Positions 1 through 15,900 are shown, counted from the first letter of the stretch. The stretch: DNA of 64,000 nt from Bugulina stolonifera (GCA_935421135.1 OW285187.1:12797929-12861928); one strand, 5' to 3'. Translations and numbers: made by a program. The notes: a model not told the origin generated them from the letters alone.

Positions 1-116
1 AGCATATAAGTGAGGGGTATAATCCTATTGATACATGGTCACTATTGTAGAAGATCCGATGTGGAGACTAGACTGTATGCAGTTAACTAGATCTATAAAA
101 AATATTCTGATTACAG

Positions 117-962
117 ATCTTCTAGCCATGGGAATCACCTAGCTGTGCCTCATGGGGGATCGGGTCTTCCATCACCAACCCTGTCGAATAGGTTACTCCG
201 AGTCCCGGGAGAAATGGGTAGTACATACTCAATTCAATCACGAAGTTCATCAGCTAGTGCCCGCTCTCATGGATACGCAATGTCCGGTGGAATCAATGGC
301 AATGGAGGCAGCTATCTCAGATCCCGTAAGTCCATGAATAAAAAAATTGTCATTAACTTGAAAAATGCACCAGGTGCTCAAGATGAATACTTAGTGTAAG
401 CAAGGTAAGCAGTTCAGCAAAGCTAAATAATTACTAGCACTCATTTTTGATAATAAATATTGATATTGTAGACTTTTTCTCACAATTTTGCTGCGATGGA
501 TATTTAATGTCACTTGAAGTAAATGAACAGTTTGCATTACTCTGATGTAAGACTGAGCTATTTCTGTTAAACTAAGATACAGATAGATGAATATACATAA
601 TGGAATCAATAGTATTTAGCAGTCCCATCAATTTTAGCATGTTTAAGGCCTAACATGATGTCCTTTGAATTTGCATAATTTGGCGAGTCTATTTATACAT
701 GTCTATATTGGCAAATATTCACAGCTAATAATAATATAGTATCTGATTTACATTAATTGATTATTTTAATGGAGCATAAGGCTTCATGTGTATATTCTAC
801 ATTTTTCAGCTGAAAATCACAGATCCAGTTTTTCACAGTTTAGCTATTTGCAAAGCGTGTGTGGACTGTGTTGTCCTGAGTGCCAGCACCTTTGTGTTGA
901 GTATCAGAAACAGAATGCCAAGAAAGAGACCAAAATAGCTACTGCTGTTGGTAATGTGACAG
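117..962 (+). other. Cav3 I-II linker exons (two)
   Basis: Two exons, 117-325 and 810-962, are inferred from acceptor and donor sites and from phase: the first leaves one base that is completed by the first two bases of the second. The first is rich in Ser and Gly ([15 protein letters not shown]). The second ends in a cysteine cluster, [13 protein letters not shown], followed by a basic stretch. Vertebrate Cav3 I-II linkers also carry a short Cys-containing stretch before domain II. No domain can be named. The 5' edge at 117 follows a TTACAG acceptor; the gene continues to the left of the window. Confidence 0.65.
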
Positions 963-3900
963 GTTCGTATTGTAGGCCTACTTGAATGCTCATTGGTTTA
1001 CCTATGTTATATCTCCACCAGAAATACAGCGTTTGGATCAATACTACCTTATAAGTACGTGTATGTGTACTAAATCTATTTGCTTCGACAATTACTATCA
1101 TTAAGTGTTCTACAATTTCTGTTTTACACAACTTATTGATTTTATTTTAAATGATTGTAGCAAATCCAGAAAATGGTAATTTTATTCAAATATTCCTTTC
1201 TATGGTATTGGATTGCTCACCAATCCTGTCTATCCTCATACATGTACAGTGTATGTAATAGCTTTGACTCCCTGCTCAGCTCCAACTAGACTACTAACTC
1301 TAACTATTGTAGGGCCTGGGTGTCTCAACTACAACCAATGACTGTACCAACCTTGAGTCAAAGTGAATGTTCAATGGACCATATTCTATATAATGTTTGA
1401 CAAGATCTGAGGTTTTCGTGGAGTTATTTTACTTTGATTTTATTATGTTGGTACAGCCATTGCTTACTTGAAATACTTTTACCAGTGAGGGAGTAAAGTG
1501 ATTGGTGTAGATTAAGACTTGATTGATTGAAGTTGTAATTCATTTTACGCTGGTTGAATTAAATTGTGAATTATTTTAATCAAAAGGGCTGAAAGTGTGC
1601 TGACTCCATAATAATGTTGAATGGGCTGACAGTTGTTACAGTGTAGTCTGAATGGATGGGTTCACCATAGAGCTGTATGGGGTGCACTCTTGTGTGCTGT
1701 GTAAATGGGCGGAATGCCATGTATTTGCTGCTAACTCCTGGTGGTGAAATTTTCACACATGCTTGGTGTGACTTTATAATAATGTAGGCTGGAGGCTGTA
1801 CTACCTGTATGTTTGCAATAACTACTACAGTCATGTACACTGTATGTTGTACTCTTATAATCCAAATAACTTTCTCAGTAGCTCACCAGGAATTATTGTT
1901 TATCCTTACGAAATAATTATGTTAATATGTGGGTTAGGAGATGCATGTTCAGTAGTAATTGAGAAATATCACAGCAAGGAAGTAACTGCAGTCTAAGATA
2001 ACCAACATCTGGTGATTTTTGAACTTGATAGTGGGCAGGACTTCCCTTGAAATACAACCCTTAATGTACTGTAATAATTGTATAAATGCATATATATTAT
2101 GTTCTCCCAAGATTAAAGGAAGTTGATGTTGTAAGCTGGACCAATATTGCATTCCTACCTGATCAATATGTCCTCCAGTCATTTGTGTTGTTAACTTTAT
2201 AAGTCACATCCTATTATTATCATTAGTCTGGCCTATTTACAGTAATATGTAACATTATGTTATTTGTCAGCTTCAATCGATGACTACCCTAGCCAGCAGT
2301 ACTACTAGACATACATAGTACAGGGCAACAACGACTAGTATAATACCCTTTTTTACACATCCACATTCATGCGTTTATTCTGTTCTACACTATGATACAT
2401 GTATGTTATAATATTATATTCTACTGTTTTCATGTACAGCTAAGTTGAAGGAGGTTAGAGAGAAGCTACGTGTGTTCGTCAGCGGCAGCATGTTCAGAAA
2501 CTTTATTATGGTGGCTATCTTGGTCAACACTGTCATGATGGGAGTGGAACATCACAATCAGGTAGTTATCAGATCATAATACACATTACTACCCAATTTA
2601 TGTGTTTATTTGTTGTAGTATTCATTCATAAACACTGTACACTATTTGTTTATTGAGTGATGTCTGGGATTGGGTTGGGATTCATCTGAGCTCAGCTTAG
2701 ACTAGCATGTCTAGTGCCTTATAAGAGAGTATGTGTCCAAGTGTCCACGTCTACATACATATATTTACAGCTGGTGTGGTCAGCAGACATATCCTATTGT
2801 TTTCCTTCTAAATATGTTTTTGTTATCATTATTAGGGTTAACTGTCTTTTAGATTTGAACTTTGTAGTATGAGGGCATGGTGACATGACGATCTATCTGA
2901 CATACATTTCCAGTGATATCTGTATTAGTGTCTTCACTGCCTGCCGCCTGTCATCTACCTACAATCAATATTACTTTATAATGAATTAGTTGAATATAGG
3001 CCTAATTGGGTTTGTTAAATTCATTATGGTTGATTCTAGAAGATTTCTTCAGTGCCGGGAGCGAAGTAATTATCACAACTAATGAACAGCCACTTTGTAG
3101 ACTTGGAAATCGTTTGAGGGGCCAAAATAGTCAATTAAAATCAATTCTGCTTTTGAATGTTGTGGGCGTCCTTGTCTTATCACTGTGTAATTAGTTATGT
3201 TATTGCATCTACAATGTTATACAAAATTCACCCTGGAGTTTTCTGAACTTATTTATGAAATGTTGAATTTTCTCACCAAAGGCTGGTAAAATTTTTAGGC
3301 TTTTCTTTCCTATAATATTACATGTATATTATTCAATCAGTACGATTTCTCTCTCTTCTGTTTGCAGCCTCCAGTATTAACGCAGATAGTAGAGTACAGT
3401 AATTATGTGTTTATCGGCATCTTCACTATAGAAATGATACTCAAGTTGGTAGCTGAGGGACCTCTGCAGTATATCAAGGATGTGTTCAATGCCTTTGACG
3501 GTCTTATTGTAATTATGAGGTGGGTGTATCAACATGATAAAAGAAGTTCTTTGGTAAACAACTATCAATCTGCTTATTCTATAATTTACTTTTGTTCTTG
3601 TTTTGCTGCTTCACTGAACAACCAATGAAGTAATAAGCTAAGCTATATTTGGGGTAGATTCACATCATGTATGTTATGAGTGCAATCAGTTACATACATG
3701 TAAGTGTATCATAAGCATGCCATGTTGTACAGTACATTACCCTGACATGTCAGTAGTTAATTGTGTGCTATTATGAAAATTGCACACATTGGCAAGGCCA
3801 TAAAATTGATATGACCATTTAAGGCTATTATGCCAGGGAAGGTTTTCAACAACTCATAAACATTAGCCGTAACTTGGTATCTATATGATAATAAATTGGC

Positions 3901-6900
3901 ATTGAATCTAATGAGGAGGTATATGTCAGCTAAGTGCACTGTAAAATTCTACTTCTCAAAAAGTAATTGCTGCAACCATTACCCTCACCAATGTAGTGCT
4001 GGCTGTTCTCCATTCCAAATTTAGCTTATACAGGTGGTCTTATGAACTTGTAAGTTATAAGTTCACATGTACTAATATATCACTGCAGCTTTGCCGAGAT
4101 TGGTATGGGTGAGAACAGTGGTCTCTCTGTCCTCAGAACATTTCGTCTGCTGAGAATTCTGAAACTAATCCGGTTTCTACCAGCTCTACAGCAACAGTTC
4201 ATTGTTATGGTCAGAACTCTGGATAACGTGGCGTCATTCTTTGGACTTCTTATGCTCTTCATGTTCATATTCAGGTATTTAACTCACAAGTTGAACGCAA
4301 AATATTTAGGTATATTAGGTAGGTAAATCATTAAATACATAGCTTACTTCAAAATATGCTTAGGAGACTAAAGCGGCTTATAGCATACAATAAAATTATA
4401 ACAATTCTATAACAGGTACACATATGATTTGAAAATTAAACATGTGACCGTGTTATTCTGTCCATAAATTTAAATAATGTTACTAATGCCTGTTGACCGG
4501 ATTCTACTAATCACCAGTTGATGATGTAAGTTATTGTCTGCAGAAAGAGCTCATCTGATAGTAGATTGAACAAGCAACCAACCACTCTTATGTTGCTGTT
4601 TCTATCATTGTTTATATTATCATTCAATATCAACAATACCACATGCCCTATGATTCCCATCTTACATGTATGTGTTCAGTGCATACAGTACATACTTAGG
4701 CTCTATGTATATCATCTGTTCCAGCGTTCTAGGTATGAATCTGTTTGGCTGTCGATTCTGTACAGTTTCAGCAGATGGAGTTCGGAAATGCAGCAGACGA
4801 AACTTTGACTCCCTCCTATGGTCTCTGATAACAGTGTTTCAGGTAAGACCCACATCTGATAAACCTTAGCTTACCAAAAGAGGCCAGAATTGAGGTTCAT
4901 AAGTTGTACTGATTTACATGTGTATATGTATAGTATATACAATCATGTGTATGTGTGATGGGCCTTGAATCTCCCTCCTCTACATAATAAGTATAATCAG
5001 GCGTCCGGCACACACTTTGTTCCCTCCCAGTTGACAGTATCTATCAGTATTAGGTTAGATTAATATAACGACTATTTAGTGTTGAGTTTTTCTGTGTTCA
5101 GTTCCATGATTCCAATTATATCAACTGTTTATACAGATAGAGTAGCAGCTACAGTATAGATTAATTTATAACCTATCACTCAAAACACGTTATTGTGTAT
5201 TTTCTTAGAAATTGACTGATTACTTGTTCACATTCTACTTTCTCATCTAGATATTGACACAGGAAGATTGGAATATAATAATGTATGATGGCATGGCAGA
5301 AACTACTCCCTGGGCAGCATTGTATTTTGTTGCACTAATGACCATTGGGAACTATGTGCTATTCAACTTGCTGGTAGCTATATTAGTCGAAGGCTTTTCA
5401 TCGGTGGTATGTATTCAGATATGTCTCTCATACACTATATACTACCCATTAGATGTACAAATTTCCATCTTGATGTTATCCTGTATCCAAAGTTCGTCAC
5501 CTTTCTATAGGAGCACAGTAATAAATCCCCATTCTATTAATAGAAAATTATCATTGAAAGCTAAGAAAACATTCTATCAATATTCCAATCCATATTTAGG
5601 CCAAAAAGAGGTTAAACAATTTTCTCCGCAAAAGAGTTGAAAGACTTAGTAAGGATGTAAGTAGCGCTGCTATCCTGTCTTTTGGGCTATTTATACTCGA
5701 CACACTGATGCTCTAACATTGACTGAGTTCTCACTCAGCATTAGCAATGGGTTATAGAGCTCAGTCTATAGCTAACTGTGGGGCTAGTATACTATTAACC
5801 TATTAATAACACTTAGGTCTATATACTTTGTTTAACCCGGCTGGTTATCAGGGTGTATTTACCTCTACCAGCATCTGCTGCTCTTTTCTATATTACAAAC
5901 CTGCCTATTTCAATTACACCAAGTATTGCGCTAATTACCTAACCCATTATGTTCACTTAGTATTAATTGTACCCTACCTTTACCTACCCGCTTATACCTA
6001 CGATAGTCACGTTCCACAATCCTTTTACATCAAACAGCTTCAAATCCAACTGGTACAGGCTATATTCTTATGTTATGAAATCATTCTGAATGTCAAATGG
6101 TAATAGAAGGGGAATTCATGGTAATTAAACTGCATAACATTCGTTTTGACAAGCGTTTACAGCAAACTAGAATATGTTATAGAATATAGTGCTAGCTGGC
6201 TTCCGTTGAACTCTCAAGTATTGCCTGGTGTATACATGCATGCATAGGCTATACTAGATTGTGCATGATACATTTTTTCATCACATTCAAATATTCACCA
6301 AGTTACCAATTCGTCAGGGGCCTCAACCCGTGTCATAAATGTGCTGCAACAATGTGGCTCAATTGTGCTACAAGTAGCCTAACGACGCATATCTCTGTCA
6401 GTCTACGTACCTGACACACTTCATCTAGTTGTTGAGGCACGTGGTGCCTTCCGGTGCCTTCTGGGCAATATTGTACATGTTTTTAGTTTTGCGCCATTTA
6501 ATATTCAGCAAGACATGTAATTGGTGTCCTTTCAACCCATCTGCTTCTTCCCATTTGGTATGTTGTCATTCCCTCTATTATTTTATGTCATAATCAACTT
6601 TTACAGCTGGAGGGTCCATGCCATATCTGCGGCAAATGTTATTCATGTTCTTGTCCATTCCTCCTATGTGCTGATGCGGCACACAAAGCTGTATACTTTG
6701 ACAGCGTAAGTGTCTTGCATTGGTGTATGGAGTCAAATCAGATATTATCATACTATTCCTCCAAAATAATATGAGAAAGGTGACATAACCTTTGACTACA
6801 CACACCAATGCTTGTGAAGCTTCCTTCTCTCATATATCAGCTTATGTACGTCTATGCAGATGACACTTGATGCTTTCCACTCCAAGTACCTGTTGTGTTG

Positions 6901-9900
6901 CTCTTGTGATGACAAGCTTCCAGTGCCGTACAATCATCTTCATTGTTGTAATCCTGGTGTAGTGACTGCTGAGAATATCTCAATCAGTTTAATTCATTGA
7001 AAAAACTTTTGGTCATCTGCTGTAGTTGACCATCATCCTATCTCGCCTTCTTACTAAGGAATACTTAGAAATAAACCTCAATTTTCCTTGCTTTAAACGC
7101 TAACAATCAAACTGCTTCTCACAATACTAACCTCCTTGATTACACTATCTGATTTCCTCTTCATAGGTCTTCTTTCTACCGTCAGCTAAAAATTGCTCAT
7201 TCTCAAAATAGTCAAAAATTTCTTGCAAAAATGATGATAATGATATAATGTATTCAGTTTATCAGAAAGAATGGTTTGCTTTAGAATCAAAACTATTTTG
7301 TGATATTTTCTTTCTTTGAAGAGTAAACGAAGATTAAAACAGGTTTGGATAAGAGTGAGAAGTCATTATTATATAGTATTTGTTATGCTTGATCTATCTA
7401 TACTTTGGGTGTAACCAGTGCAATGTCTTCTTTGCTGTCTGTCTGTTCACCATAATTTTATATATGTATAATATTATGTGGCTTATAAACAGTGCGGAAT
7501 GATTAGCCAGTACCATCCTTATATGATCACACCCAAGCATGATACCGACTAGTCAACTAATATTTGTTTGCTTCTTATTTTAGATATTTTATATTACTTT
7601 TTCAATATTACTTTTCTAAATTTTCTCAAGCTATCTTTTCATGAGTATTTGGTAATTTCTGGTGGATAAAATATGTTAATGTATTGCGACATGTCTTTTG
7701 TAGCGAGGCCAACTTGCTCAGTTTCCAGTTAAAAGTGTAAATGAGAATGATGATGAGGGAGAACAACAAGTGGAAAATAAACCCACTTTAACAGGTGGTT
7801 AAATAAGTGTAATTACATGACCTGTATGGTAATTTTATGGTTTATGAGCTTTTTATATAAATATTTGGTTTTTCGTAAGCCTGGCTTCCCGTGGTAAACA
7901 TGTCCCTCTACTTATTGACACCCTCCTCTAGCACATATTCATTTGTAGAAGCTGGCGGAGCTCTGCCCTCTATAATCACCGACCATGCTGATATTCATAG
8001 CAAAGAACTTCGGCTAACTATGCCACCTATAATAACTCATACAGCTGCCACCCCTAGAGGGTCACCGAAATCTGAGGCTATTCTTCCATCTCCTAACTAC
8101 CCTGCCATACGTGACCAACAAGACAATCTTAGTATTGGGGTAATTACTGTAACAATATTTTGACAACAGTATCAACAATGTCTGCAAACAACCTTAATAT
8201 ATATTCTCTTCAACCTTGAAAATATACATGTACTTGTGCACTTGTTTGTTTGTGAAATAGTTACATTTTGTAGTATTTGCATTGGTGTATTTCCGTTGTT
8301 CTACTTGTGCCCTTTCCATTTACACAATGTATATACTGTAGAGTAACAACAATATACACACACGGAGCCCTATCTTCAGTAGACATTCAAACAGCAGTAC
8401 ACCTAGACTGCACCGAAAGAACAGCGGCAGCACTCGTAGTTGTCGTAAGCATAAATCTGAGGATAAAATCAGTTTAATGGAAAATTCATCGTCTGATGAG
8501 GAGGGGAATGCAGCTGATGCATGCCGATTAACAGTGAGTAGTATGGATAGCCGGAGTAGAAACAGCTCACTGCGTAACTTTGATCTGCTGCAAGTGCCTG
8601 GACGACCACCTTTGACTAGTTCATTGTCAGATGCAGCCATTAGTGTTGGTAGTTTTGGCATGGACTGTGGTTCTAACACATCCAAAGAGAGGCTAGATGA
8701 GCTGGTTGGCGGGAACGCATTGGGCCCATTATCTTTGCAAATCCCCGAGGCGCAAATTACCCCGCCAGAGGCTAACACCAACTGCAATGGTAATGTGAAA
8801 CCTCACTCTCCATTAGTGCGAATGAATGGTGGTCCACATAGACATGGAGAAAGCACACCATTACTGAAACCACAACCAATGCAGGTGAATGAGGAAAACC
8901 CACAGTCTTTGCTAGCAAAGACCATGTCAGGTTCCAGCATTGACATGGCTGAAAGTGAAGGCTTGATTACTGGTCCAAAGAAATTACAGACCAAGGTCAG
9001 CAATGGGTCACTCTACAGCCGAGTGGATGGTGAGTGTACAGCCCTTCGATAATGTACTGTTAGTCATTAACTATTGCTGTGGAAGTGATGCATTAACTAA
9101 TAACATTAATTATGTGAATGTTTTTCCTAAGCTCTTTTAGAGCAAAAATGTTGTTAGTGTACATAAAAATTCTTTTGCTGTGTTAAATAGGTAACGAGGA
9201 GGAGAAACAGTTTCCTTACTCTGATCAGCAAAGAGTTGATGGTCAGGAGGAATGCGCTGATCCAAATACCCAAAGGTCATGTTTGCAGGTAAATAACCCC
9301 TATCCCCCTCCGCGGTGTTACTGAAGGGGTGGGTACTGTATGTAGTATGTGCTGTAGTATATAAGCCTCCTGCAGTACACATACGTATGATAAATGGTAT
9401 ATACTACTCCTGTTGTATGTGTACATACACTATAGTAGAGATACTAGATGCAGTAAGGTACATACAACAGTATATACTAGGGTACTGTAATATATTATGA
9501 TGGACTACAGTCATTAGTACAAACCTATCATACTCTGCTGGCCTGCTGGGTATTGCCAGGTTTGCCATAAATTTAGTGAGTTTATAACACAGCTAAATAG
9601 TGCAATGAAGGAAACACATTTGGCTATATTCTACAGCATATCCTATACAGAGTTTACTCTCTGCTGTTGGAAAAATTTCAAATTATCTGTCAGGTTCATA
9701 TAATATTATGCAACAATTCGGTCGGTGTCCTTTTAGAACATTAAATTTTGCAGGTTTTCAATCACTTGCCAAGAATTTATAAAGGATGCAAGCTGTTTAG
9801 TTTTGGACGCTCACCAGTAGTTACTGTCTTGTCATTGTAGAAGGTGGCACATGCATGCCGACCACGAGGATGTCTGAAGACAAGGGCAGATTACTCTCTA

Positions 9901-12900
9901 TACCTGCTGTCTCCTAGCAACAAATACCGAAGACTGTGTAAATGGCTGTCTTCAAGGAAATGGTTTGATTATTGTGTACTTGTACTCATAGGTCTAAACT
10001 GTATAGCATTAGCAGTGGAGAGACCCAGCATTCCTCAAGATAGTACAGTAAGTTACATTTACTCTACACATATAGCAGTTTCTTTGCTGTCTTATGATTG
10101 TTAAAATAATTATTTTGTGTTGTAGCATTGTGCTTACGTGATAGATAGTTTATATGATGGTAGTTGCTATATACATGTAAATCTCAATCATATATAGTCT
10201 TACCAATAATGAGAACTTATAACTACATGTGCAACTGTACATTGTGATTCTATATGGGAGGTCATGGCCTTGTTTCTTCAGAAAATTTTGTATTGAACGC
10301 GTAGATGTAAGTACGTAGGCATACATATTCCAGTGAGTTATTTTTTCTATTATATATCATTGTAGGAACGACAGGTGCTTAGTGTTGCCAACTACATATT
10401 TACCTTTCTATTTTTACTGGAGATGATTATCAAGGTATGGAGATAAAAATGGAACTTTGTCAAATTTGGTCCTTTTTATCTTGTGATTTGCCTAATAGTC
10501 AGATACATGTAGTAGAATTCAGAGCATTGACTCCGATTACCTCTTGAGTTAAATCCGTATAGTTTCAACCTTTAAGTAGTTTATGGTGCATCTCCCAAAT
10601 AATTCCTTTGATGGTGCGCAGTGTTAAAATAGTTAAAATAGATTGTGTAACCCAATAGTACATCTCTACTCACTCAACCATTCACATTGGTTAGCTATAA
10701 CCCACTCACTACTAGCTATGGTGCAATACACATTGCACGCGTGTACATTTCACTGTTTATGCAAATTTGGTTCTAAAATCAATTAGGAATTTTGTGTTAT
10801 ACTTTTAGATATCAGCTAAAGGTTTCGTTATTGGGCAGGGAACATATCTTCGGGACGGTTGGAATGTAAATGATGGTTTTCTAGTTCTTGTATCTGTGAT
10901 CGACACATGCATATCTTTCTCTGCAATAGAGAGTCCTAAAATATTCGGTGTTCTCCGAGTGTTGAGACTTCTCAGGGCATTAAGACCACTCAGGTGAGAG
11001 TCTGTTAGTTCCCTCTCTCTATCTTAAACCACTACTGTCTCACCATTCAATATTTGCAAAGAATACTGGTCATCTTATTTCAGTAAGATTGATGTGCTGT
11101 TTGTCTTTGTAAACCTAGTGGCAGCCAAGATAAACTCATTTGAATATTGGCTATTATGACCTCCATTCAGCATTGAGACATGTTAAGTTCATATGGCTAT
11201 GCCTGTTCTAAGTCTATACTTGTAACTTATGTACATAGGTAAGCTACTAACATCAAATAGCCCAGTAATCTTATTGAGCCAACACTAACTGTCATTCTAT
11301 AAATAACTCTTGTGCACAGTGATGAATGGGTAAGTTAGAGTCATGCCCACAAAAAACAATGCAATGCATTGTAAGTCCTATGGCTATCTCTGTAGCACAG
11401 TTTTATATTAGCTGCTTGAGAGCTTCCAAAATTCCCAGCATAGGCTGATTGAAGGTGAAATCAGCCAATATTAAAATAGGGTTTTCTTGGCAGCAGCTAG
11501 GTTATCAAATACAAACAACACATCAATCTTACTGAAAAAGGATGGACAAGATTATTTGAAAATATTGAATGGTGGGACAGTAGTGGTTTAATAGAAAAGG
11601 CTGAACACTCGTAATAAAACGTGAAAGTAAACTATTTCTTTCTTGCCTGAAGTAAATGAGCAAATTTAACAATTCGGAGTTGTTTTCTCTGATTTAAGTG
11701 AAGACAATTTCAAATTATAAACTTATAGCCTACATGGAGTCATCCCTGTAAGCCCTGTAATAATATTTTTTGTTATTTTAATGCAATGTTTAGTCCCCAG
11801 TAATTTATCTTTATGATACACACACTATATTGTATACTCTTTCGTGTACCTGCTCTATTCACAGAACATGATAATAATTACTCTGGGTACTTTGACAGGG
11901 TAATCAGCAGAGCTCCAGGACTGAAACTGGTTGTAGAGACTCTTCTATCTTCACTCAGGCCAATTGGTAACATAGTTCTCATCTGTCTAACTTTCTTCTT
12001 GATATTCGGCATTCTCGGTGTACAGGTGGGTTTCAGAAAGCATTATGGCTTTACAGTATGCCACACTGCACACTCTCTTTGACTAACAAATAGGAATGCG
12101 TGTAACATATCCGTTTTTATACTCTTTTTGAAGACCTGTAAGCTACAGTTAAGAAGTTAGATCAATGCTCGAATGAAAAATGTTATTGTATATTTGTGGC
12201 ATTGATAAGTTTTGCTCTAGCTAAATGCATGGGATTATGATTTGATTATTGTAGCTGTTCCGAGGTACGTTTTACCATTGTGAAGGAGAGGATCTGAGAA
12301 ATGTAACCACAAAAGCAGACTGTATTGATCAAGGTTATGAATGGACTAACTGGAAATATAACTTTGACAACTTGGGAAATGCACTGATGTCACTGTTTGT
12401 ACTTGCTTCTAAAGATGGTTGGGTTATGATCATGTACCAGGGGCTGGATGCTGTAGCAGTTGATAAACAGGTACAACTTGCTGTTAGTTAACTGTAGCCT
12501 ACATTACATACACATGTATACATACTAAATGCATATTATTCTATGGGCGATTTGTCTACCATACTCTGTACTATTTTATAATATGGAGGAGAGCATAACT
12601 TCTGAAAATATGTTTGTCCTTGGTCTGGGTCATCAAACTAATTGCATGGTTATTGTAATTAGATTAATACAATGTTATGTAACTTGACAGCCGATAGAGA
12701 ACTATAATAAATGGAGACTACTATACTTCATATCCTTCTTGCTGCTTGTCGGATTCTTTGTGCTCAACATGTTTGTGGGTGTGGTGGTGGAGAACTTCCA
12801 TCGATGCCGTGAAGCTCATGAGAATGAGGAGAGGGAGAAACGAGAGATCAGGAGGCTCAAAAAATTGAACAAGAAATTAACAAGTAAGTGACAGAATCAC

Positions 12901-15900
12901 TTGTAAAATATAAAAATTATGATACTACGCATTATTTTATGTACATGTAAGTATACTGTTGACGAGGCCATTTGGAAGATCAGTTGGTAGAATTTGCAAA
13001 GAAAAAACATATAAGCCACAGTATAACATTCACAGTATACACATGTATTACAAAGCCAATATATAAATGTCAACAAAGAGTAGAAATATGGAATATACAA
13101 GCAAGTATATTATTTATATTTTGTGAATCGCCCAACTAGAACGCTTGTAACAATGTTTTTTACTCAAGACGGGATAAATATATTAGATAAGATTGTATAC
13201 AATAAATGACCTTAAAGCTGCATCTAACTATTTGTTGCAATCTTCTTACATAGGGATTAGTAAGCTTTAGATGTTGTACTTTTCTGTTTCCTCTGCCAAT
13301 AGATTTTAGTAAAAGTAACTCATAATCTCCTCTATATTGGGATAAACTCCTATTGCCTAATATTAATCAGTTTTAACTATCCCTATTCCTTGAGTAGTGG
13401 TGTTTGCTATGAAGGGTACCAGTATCAGCACCACAGTACTAGTATCAGTGCCAGTACTACAGTACTAGTATCAGTGTCAGCACCACAGTACTAGTATCAG
13501 TGCCAGTACTACAGTACTAGTAACAGTGTCAGTACCACAGTACTAGTATCAGTGTCAGCACCACAGTATTAGTACTATTGTCAGTACCACAGTATTAGTA
13601 TCAGTGTCAGTACCACAGTACTAGTACCAGTGCCGGTGTCAATACCACAGTACTAGTATCAGTATCAGCACCACAGTACTAGTACTAATGCCAGTACCAC
13701 AGTACTAGTACCAGTGTCAGCACCACAGTGTCAGTACCACAGTACTAGTGTCAGTGCTGGTTTCAGTACATGTGGTAAGATATAGTTTTGCTGTTGTTCC
13801 TAACATTTGTTGTAAACTTTACCTCTCTTTCCATCACTACAGTGCTTAATGTAACAGCTCTCATGCTACAAACACACCAAGCTAATGTTGCACACTTAGA
13901 GGGACAGCTAAATTCTAAGACTGGCAAAGAAGACAAAAAGCCTAAAGAAGATGGTGTGTAAATCTTCTACATATTGTGTTTATTATTAATATAGTTTTAT
14001 ATATATTGTGCTTTCTATATACAGTTTATACTTTCACTTTACTGTACATGTAAGAGGGGTTTCACTTTACTGTACATGTAGAGGGGTTTCACTTTACTGT
14101 ACATGTAAGAGGGGTTTCACTTTACTGTACATGTAAGAGGGGTTTCACTTTACTGTACATGTAAGAGGGGTTTCACTTTACTGTACATGTAAGAGGGGTT
14201 TCACTTTACTGTACATGTAAGAGGGGTTTCACTTTACTGTACATGTAAGAGGGGTTTCACTTTACTGTACATGTAAGAGGGGTTTCACTTTACTGTACAC
14301 GTAAGAGGGGTTTCACTTTACTGTACACGTAAGAGGGGTTTCACTTTACTGTACATGTAAGAGGGGTTTCACTTTACTGTACATGTAAGAGGGGTTTCAC
14401 TTCTATTTATAATTAGTGAGTAGTAGAATGTAATAGCTGCTTGAGCACTGTACACATAGATACATAATTGTACACTGTATTCTAACCCAACTCACCTAAC
14501 TAAGCATAACTAAGCCGTACTACTGGTACACACTAAGTATTCTTTCCATATAACTCATTCTACTACACTATGTAGTATCCATTATTTACACCCAGAATTT
14601 GTTTCTCTGTCTGTACTACATGTTATGATACATACTATGAGCGTATGCTTGTCTGTTTGGGAGTTAGCTTCTCTTTTTACAAGTGGACAACTCCAACAAA
14701 GACGTAGCACAACATTATTCTTCAATTGATAATTCATCTCAAGCTCTTGCATATATCATGACTGTAAACAAGAAGATTTCCATTCTAAATTTATAGTTAC
14801 TTGAACGCAATATTGTTAAAATGTGTCCACTGGTGATTGAAGATGAAATTCTCATGCAGTTTTTATTAGCTAATATGAGTGATATCTTACATACAATATA
14901 TGTATAGAATATAATATGTATGTTACCACCTTCCTTAGAGCTCAATAAAGAACCATATCATACTAGATATGGTAGGGTGAGGAAGCTGATCTATGAGGTA
15001 GTCATCAACAAGTTCTTTGATATTGCTGTCTCCATCATTATATTCTGCAATGTCATCTCTATGGCTGTTGAGCACCATAACATGTCTAAAGTGAGTCATA
15101 TATATTATATACAAGTGTTGTATTATGTTCTCAACCATTGTACTCGTGTTTGTCAAGATTGACTTTCTCTTCGTTCATACATTTGTATGCCAGATTGATA
15201 TGTTACGTATCATACGTATATACAGTATGTTATTAACTTGAGAGCGGATACTTTATATGGCAAATGTATTTCAGTACATGTATGCTGTTTACTAATGTAA
15301 ATGGGGCTGATAGCTGCATGTGTTGTTACAGGAGATGATATTTGCTCTTGAAATCATGAACTATGTCTTCACATTCATATTCATCTTAGAGGCTGTCTTC
15401 AAGATCATCGCTTTTGGATTTGTGCGTTACATTAAGGAAAGGTCAGTATGTAGTACATATATTATACTAGATGTAATGAATCCACTGAATATGATCATAA
15501 TCTAATGAAATTATGTGTTGTAATGCATCTGTAACATGTCATTGCCCATGTACATTCATCACATTGTGTGTACAATGTATATACATGATGTACAATGTGC
15601 ATGTAAGTGACATAGCCAATGCTGTATAATTGTGGAGTTACCCTCTCTTTCTCTGGCTATATAAAGAAAGAAGACAACTCCGTATTTTAGAACTTTTCTT
15701 GGAATAGGTGTTATGACATATTTTGTTCAAGTAACAGGGTCAACATGGAGGTGCTAAGGTTTATTTACAATACTTGTGACATGTGTTTGTATTGTAGATG
15801 GAATCAGTTGGACATGCTCATCATAATATTATCAGTACTAGGTATAGTATTAGAGAAAGTTAGAACTGATGTCATTCCGATCAACCCTACAATCATGAGG

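Noticed and set aside
14032..14403. CRISPR-like array
   Set aside because: Units are directly joined without unique spacers; it is an intronic minisatellite in a eukaryotic gene.
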